Of a stretch of DNA of 64,000 nucleotides, positions 60,026-64,000 are shown piece after piece. A program made the translations under genes and the position numbers. Each line of letters opens with the position of its first letter. The stretch's first letter is position 1. The stretch covers positions 228,972-292,971 of the forward strand of contig NZ_JAMYDV010000001.1 in NCBI RefSeq assembly GCF_024128855.1. The letters are read 5' to 3'. The notes below the pieces were generated by a model that saw only the letters and a program-made list of their open reading frames with translations, did not search any database and was not told the DNA's origin. The stretch is from Rhodovulum tesquicola. GTDB lineage: Bacteria; Pseudomonadota; Alphaproteobacteria; Rhodobacterales; Rhodobacteraceae.

Positions 60026-61732
60026 CTAGGCGTCGAGGGCGGCCGACACGGCAGAGGACAGCCGGTTCGCATCGGCCCTTGGCAACGGAATGTAGGGGGC
60101 GCCCAGCGTATCGGCCAGCGCCTTGAGCGACCGTTCGGGCCGCTGGCCCATGTCGATCACCATCGAGGGGAAGCCCTGCAACCGGATCGCAGTGGCCATG
60201 CGCTCGGCATCCTCGCCCGCCAGCGTCCGGTTGGCCGACCCGTCCAGCGCGATATTGGCCCGCCCGTCGGTCAGCAGCGCCACGGTGGGCGTCATGCCGC
60301 GCCCCTTGGACTGGATCGCGACCTCCAGCGCCACCTTCAGCCCCGCGGCCAGCGGCGTGCCACCGCCGCCGGGCAGGGCCGCCAGCCGCCGCTTAGTCTG
60401 CACCAGCGACCGCGTGGGCGGCAGCAGCAGTTCCGCCCCTTCGTTACGAAAGGCCACCAGCGCGACATGGTCGCGCCGCGCATAGGCTTCGGCCAGTAGC
60501 AGTTCGACCGCGCCCTTGGCCTCGGCCAGCCGGGTCATCGCGGCCGAGCCCGAGGCGTCCACCACGAAGATCAGCAGCCGGTCGGATTTCTCCTCGAACC
60601 GCTTGATGCGGAAATCGTCGGACCGGATGTGCAGCGACCGCTCGAACCGGCTTTCCTGCTTGCGGATCGTCTGCCACGGTGCGGCCGCGCGCAGGGTCGA
60701 GATCACGTCCAGCCGCGCGCCGGTTTCCAGCCGCCCGCGCCGCGAGGGGATCGGCCGTCCGCGCCGGTTGCCCTTGCGCTTGGCACCCGCGCCGGAATTG
60801 CCGCCGCCGCCCCGGTTGGCCCGTTTCGCCGCCAGCATCGCCAGAAGGTCGGCGGGCAGGGTGGCCTTGGCGGCCTCCAGCAGGATGTCCTGCAAGGGCA
60901 GATCGTCCAGCGACTGGCCCTCGCCCTCGTCCTGCTCGCCCTTTTCGGGTTCCGGCTCGGGCGGGGGCTGGTCGGGCGGTTGTTCGGGGGGCTGGTCGTC
61001 TTCGGCCTCGGGAAACTGGGTCGCGCGGGGCGCCAGCACCAGTTCCACCGCCGCTTTCAGGTCGTCCACGCCCACCTCGTCATTGCCCGCGATGGCGGCC
61101 AGGGCGCGTGCGGTGCGCAGCGCCAGCATGGGCGCGCGCAGGCTGTGAACACCCAGCCGCACGGCCAGCAGCGTCAGATCCTCCAGCACACTCGCCGACA
61201 CGCGGATCCGCGGTAGCCGGGCGCGCGCCTCGGCCAGCGCCGCCTGGTCCAGCACGATCCGGTCGGTCTCGCCCCAGGGCAGGGCGTCCAGATCGACATG
61301 CAGCGCCAGCCGGTCGGTCAGCGCCTCGGGCAGCGTCTCGCCGGGCTCGGCGCCCTCGTCCAGCGCGATCAGGCAATGCCCGGTCCCCTGGTCCAGCGCG
61401 CCCGCCAGCCGTGCGGCCAGGCCCGGCTGGGTGCGTTCGGCCATCGGCAGGACCAGCACGGCCGGCTGGGCCAGCAGGCCCGCCCGTTCCACCAGCTTGC
61501 CCGAAGAGAGCGTCGCGGTCAGGTCGATGCTGCCGAACAGCTGATCGTCGCCGATGGACGGATGAAGCCGTTTCAGCGGCAGGGGAAGCCCCCCCAGCGC
61601 CTCGGTCACGCGGTCGCGGACGGGGCCGGACCGCGCGCGCAGCCACAGCCCCCCCAGCCCCACCGGATCGACGGCCAGCGCGTTCAGGCCGACCTCGACC
61701 CGGGTCCAGACGGAATTGTCAGGCAGGCTCAC
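60026..61732 (-). CDS. bchD: Magnesium chelatase subunit D
   Basis: 568 residues with a GTG start overlapping the bchI end by 14 bases; the open frame upstream overlaps bchI and is not coding. A degenerate AAA+ part (about 1-230) is followed by an acidic Pro-rich linker (EQPPDQPPPEPEPEKGEQ) and a VWA domain with MIDAS motif DASGS. It makes a hexameric platform with BchI that drives BchH. The combined layout is normal. Confidence 0.95.
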   Translation of the reverse strand: MSLPDNSVWTRVEVGLNALAVDPVGLGGLWLRARSGPVRDRVTEALGGLPLPLKRLHPSIGDDQLFGSIDLTATLSSGKLVERAGLLAQPAVLVLPMAERTQPGLAARLAGALDQGTGHCLIALDEGAEPGETLPEALTDRLALHVDLDALPWGETDRIVLDQAALAEARARLPRIRVSASVLEDLTLLAVRLGVHSLRAPMLALRTARALAAIAGNDEVGVDDLKAAVELVLAPRATQFPEAEDDQPPEQPPDQPPPEPEPEKGEQDEGEGQSLDDLPLQDILLEAAKATLPADLLAMLAAKRANRGGGGNSGAGAKRKGNRRGRPIPSRRGRLETGARLDVISTLRAAAPWQTIRKQESRFERSLHIRSDDFRIKRFEEKSDRLLIFVVDASGSAAMTRLAEAKGAVELLLAEAYARRDHVALVAFRNEGAELLLPPTRSLVQTKRRLAALPGGGGTPLAAGLKVALEVAIQSKGRGMTPTVALLTDGRANIALDGSANRTLAGEDAERMATAIRLQGFPSMVIDMGQRPERSLKALADTLGAPYIPLPRADANRLSSAVSAALDA

Positions 61733-62732
61733 CCAGCACCTCGTCGACGACCCGGGCAACGCGCGTGGTGGACCCCGCCTCGTCCAGCGGATCGCGCCGC
61801 AACCGGTGGCGCAGCGCCGATGGCGCGACCTTGCGCACATGCTCGCGGTTGACCTTGTCGGCCCCCTCGAAGGCAGCCAGCGCGCGCGCGGCCTTGAGCA
61901 GCGTGAGTTCGCCCCTCAGCCCGTCCGAGCCCAGCGCAAGGCAGAGTTCCGCACAGTCGCGCAGCACGTCGTCCGAGCTTTCCATGGTCTTCAGATGCGC
62001 CCGCGCGGCAAGGATCCGGTCGCGCAGCTCCGCGTCGGCCGGGCGCCATTTCTCCATGAACGTCTCGAAATCGGTCTCGTAGGTGTCGCGCCGACGGATC
62101 ACCTCGATCCGCGTGTCGACATCCTTGGGCGAGACCACCTCGACCGACAGGCCGAAGCGGTCCAGCAATTGCGGGCGCAACTCGCCCTCCTCGGGGTTGC
62201 CGGACCCGACGAGCACGAAGCGCGCCGGGTGCCGGATCGACAGCCCTTCCCGTTCCACCACGTTCTCGCCCGACTGGGCGACGTCAAGAAGCAGGTCGAC
62301 GATATGATCCTCCAGCAGGTTCACCTCGTCGATATAGAGGTAGCCCCTGTTGGCCCGCGCCAGAAGGCCCGGCTCGAACGCCTTGATGCCCGAGGACAGC
62401 GCCTTCTCGATGTCCAGCGCGCCCACGACCCGGTCCTCGGTCACGCCCAGCGGCAGGTCCACCACCGGCGTGGGCCGCGTCACGATCGCGGCCGAGGTCA
62501 GATGCGCCCATTCCGGGCACTGATCGCGCGAGGGCGAATTCACCGGACAGCTTTCCACCGCCTGGATCGGCGGCAGAAGGGCTGCCAGCGCGCGGACGGC
62601 GGTCGATTTGCCGGTGCCGCGGTCGCCGAACACAAGAACGCCGCCGATCCCCGGGTCGATTGCCGTGAGGATCATCGCCTGCTTCATCTCCTCCTGCCCG
62701 ACGATGGCGGAGAAGGGAAAGGGTTGTCTCAT
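61719..62732 (-). CDS. bchI: Magnesium chelatase ATPase subunit I
   Basis: 337 residues from the ATG at 62732 (MRQPFPFSAIVGQEEMK). Walker A GDRGTGKST lies near residues 36-44 and Walker B YLYIDEVNLLED follows. It is an AAA+ motor that powers Mg insertion by BchH. The start overlaps the crtA stop by 4 bases, an arrangement usual for crtA-bchI. Confidence 0.97.
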   Translation of the reverse strand: MRQPFPFSAIVGQEEMKQAMILTAIDPGIGGVLVFGDRGTGKSTAVRALAALLPPIQAVESCPVNSPSRDQCPEWAHLTSAAIVTRPTPVVDLPLGVTEDRVVGALDIEKALSSGIKAFEPGLLARANRGYLYIDEVNLLEDHIVDLLLDVAQSGENVVEREGLSIRHPARFVLVGSGNPEEGELRPQLLDRFGLSVEVVSPKDVDTRIEVIRRRDTYETDFETFMEKWRPADAELRDRILAARAHLKTMESSDDVLRDCAELCLALGSDGLRGELTLLKAARALAAFEGADKVNREHVRKVAPSALRHRLRRDPLDEAGSTTRVARVVDEVLGEPA

Positions 62733-63538
62733 GCAGTCTCTTTCGATTTCCTGGGCGCCTTGGACTTGCCCGGCGCCGCCTTGTCCGTCGATGTCTCGGC
62801 CTTGGGTTGGGCCTTGGTCTCGGGCGCCGGCTTCGGTGCATCCAGCCGCTTCAGCGGGCTCCCGCCTTCCCAACTACCCTCTTCTTCGAGGATGTTGAAG
62901 CGCGCATACAGCTCTTCCTTGAACCAGTTGCCTTCACGGACATGCTGCACCGCGCGGCCATGCGGACAATCGCCATGGGCAAAGGATGTCATCTCGCGCT
63001 TGTCGTTCCACAGCGAGAAGGTCACCTGCTGCACCCAGGGCACCTCGGCCATGCCGATATGGAAGGCGCAGTTCGGGTGTTCGGCCACCAGCGACTGGAT
63101 CTGCGGCACCTCGGCCCAGAATTTCAGCGCGATGGGCAGCTTGACGGTGGCGCGCGTCAGCACCGCCATCTTGCCGTTTGCGTCGGGCTTTTCGGTGACC
63201 CGCAGCGGCTCGACGCCGGACCACAACCCCTTGGCCGAGATCGGCGTCAGGTAGATCGTGTAGGTCTCGCAGGAATGGCTGCGCAGCATGCGATGGGTGA
63301 TGCTTTCCTTCAGCCCCTTCTTCGCGGTCGCCATGTCCGGCCAGACGCACAGGATCGCGTTCACGTCGACATTGGGCTTGGGGTTGAAACCCGCGTCCGA
63401 ACCCGTGCCGAGCATCTTGAAAAATTCCAGCCCCGGCACATTCTTCAGCGCGAAGCGGCCGCGCGCCATCTGGCTGAGCGCCTCGAGTCGGGACGCCCAG
63501 TTGTTGTAACGGAAGAAGCTGATGGTGACGACTTGCAT
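62729..63538 (-). CDS. crtA: Spheroidene monooxygenase CrtA
   Basis: 269 residues. MQVVTISFFRYNNWASRLEA opens the protein, and GTGSDAGFNPKPNVDVNAILC and FSLWNDKREMTSFAHGD are CrtA marks. It adds the C-2 keto group that turns spheroidene to spheroidenone under oxygen. The last about 45 residues are a Lys/Ala/Pro-rich low-complexity tail. It leads the crtA-bchIDO operon and faces away from crtI. Confidence 0.95.
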   Translation of the reverse strand: MQVVTISFFRYNNWASRLEALSQMARGRFALKNVPGLEFFKMLGTGSDAGFNPKPNVDVNAILCVWPDMATAKKGLKESITHRMLRSHSCETYTIYLTPISAKGLWSGVEPLRVTEKPDANGKMAVLTRATVKLPIALKFWAEVPQIQSLVAEHPNCAFHIGMAEVPWVQQVTFSLWNDKREMTSFAHGDCPHGRAVQHVREGNWFKEELYARFNILEEEGSWEGGSPLKRLDAPKPAPETKAQPKAETSTDKAAPGKSKAPRKSKETA

Positions 63539-63633
63539 TGGCGATTCTCCTTCGCAGCTGTCGTTCGTCTATGTCAGTTCGAGGTGCGACCGAAAGGGAC
63601 ATGACGCACCCGGCGCGCATCCGGTAGAAGCAT

Positions 63634-63651
63634 TGTAAACTAAACTAGACA
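63634..63651. promoter_or_regulatory. PpsR/CrtJ site between crtA and crtI
   Basis: A perfect TGT-N12-ACA palindrome ends 17 bases before the crtI ATG and 96 bases upstream of crtA. On the minus strand a TACAAT -10-like hexamer overlaps it. A weaker TGT-N12-TCA sequence is at 63559-63576. The site would allow repression of both carotenoid and chelatase operons. Confidence 0.82.
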
Positions 63652-63667
63652 GGTTTAACCTAGCGAC

Positions 63668-64000
63668 ATGATGACACGAGTTGATCCCGCCCTGGCGGAG
63701 GAAGCAGTCCGGGCCGCTGGTCCGCATGCGGTCGTGATCGGGGCGGGGCTTGGCGGTCTCGCCGCGGCCATGCGCCTTGGCGCCAAGGGCTATCGCGTCA
63801 CAGTGATCGACAAGCTCGACGTGCCCGGCGGGCGCGGCTCGGCGGTCTGGCAGGACGGCCATCGCTTCGACCTTGGCCCGACCATCGTGACGGTCCCGCA
63901 GATCTTCCGCTCGCTCTGGGAGGTTTGCGGGCGCGATTTCGACAAGGACGTCAAGCTGGTCCCGATGGATCCGTTCTACGAGATCGTCTTCCCCGACGGC
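63668..64000 (+). CDS. crtI: Phytoene desaturase CrtI (5' part)
   Basis: 111 residues are visible before the right edge. The FAD-binding segment AVVIGAGLGGLAAAMRLGAKG and then VPGGRGSAVWQDGHRFD and DLGPTIVTVP are CrtI hallmarks (core GAGLGGLAAA). It converts phytoene to neurosporene in the membrane. It starts at 63668 or the ATG 3 bases on. It is divergent from crtA across a PpsR site. Confidence 0.95.
   Translation, partial: MMTRVDPALAEEAVRAAGPHAVVIGAGLGGLAAAMRLGAKGYRVTVIDKLDVPGGRGSAVWQDGHRFDLGPTIVTVPQIFRSLWEVCGRDFDKDVKLVPMDPFYEIVFPDG

Noticed and set aside
63559-63576. TGT-N12-TCA as a second PpsR site upstream of crtA
   Set aside because: The right half-site has a mismatch; kept only as a note.

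Overview
The window is GC-rich chromosomal DNA from an alphaproteobacterium of the Rhodobacterales: an aerobic-tolerant anoxygenic phototroph of the Rhodobacter/Rhodovulum/Roseobacter type. The evidence is a photosynthesis gene cluster in the order known from that group (idi-bchP-orf428-bchG-ppsR-ppaA facing bchFNBHLM-lhaA-puhABC-acsF-puhE, then cycA, bchO-bchD-bchI-crtA and crtI). It is combined with a flagellar cluster of the flbT/flaF-containing, CtrA-associated type (Fla2-like). I cannot name the genus.

Layout. (1) 1-23559: flagellar genes in facing and diverging blocks. They are fliH-fliF (-); fliL, a small anchored coiled-coil gene, a MotE-family gene, motA, a large AMIN-like/solenoid gene, flhA-fliR-flhB and a FliJ-sized gene (+); flgB-flgC-fliE-fliQ-flgF-flgG-flgA-flgH-second fliL (-); fliI (+); DUF1217-flbT-flaF-flagellin (-); FlgN-like and FlgJ-like (-); fliK-flgD (+). 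Genes for fliG, fliM, fliN, fliP, flgE, flgI, flgK, flgL and motB are not here. (2) 23566-28103: ubiB-ubiE, mutM, a crotonase gene and rpsT. (3) 28689-35555: dnaA, dnaN, recF, a LysE-type exporter and gyrB. (4) 35703-37633: a small membrane protein, a DUF808 membrane protein and a Nudix-like protein whose catalytic box is degraded. (5) 37688-64000: the photosynthesis genes, running off the right edge inside crtI.

How the parts work together. The bch genes cover Mg chelation (BchH/I/D), methylation (BchM), oxygen-dependent ring closure (AcsF), dark protochlorophyllide reduction (BchL/N/B), 3-vinyl hydration (BchF), esterification (BchG) and geranylgeranyl reduction (BchP). Idi and CrtI/CrtA serve the isoprenoid/carotenoid side. 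PuhA with PuhB/C/E and LhaA builds the reaction centre and LH1, and cytochrome c2 shuttles electrons. PpsR and PpaA/AerR are encoded next to two TGT-N12-ACA sites in the ppaA-bchF intergenic region. A third such site sits between crtA and crtI, so local PpsR control is likely.

Most genes overlap by 4 bases or are spaced by a few, so translational coupling is widespread. I found no tRNA/rRNA gene, insertion sequence, prophage, CRISPR array or defence island. I see no clearly new multi-gene system. The items most worth a second look are the AMIN-like/solenoid motility protein, the catalytically degraded Nudix protein, a hairpin that masks the recF ribosome binding site, an Irr/ICE-like box before cycA, and CtrA-like boxes at flagellar promoters.
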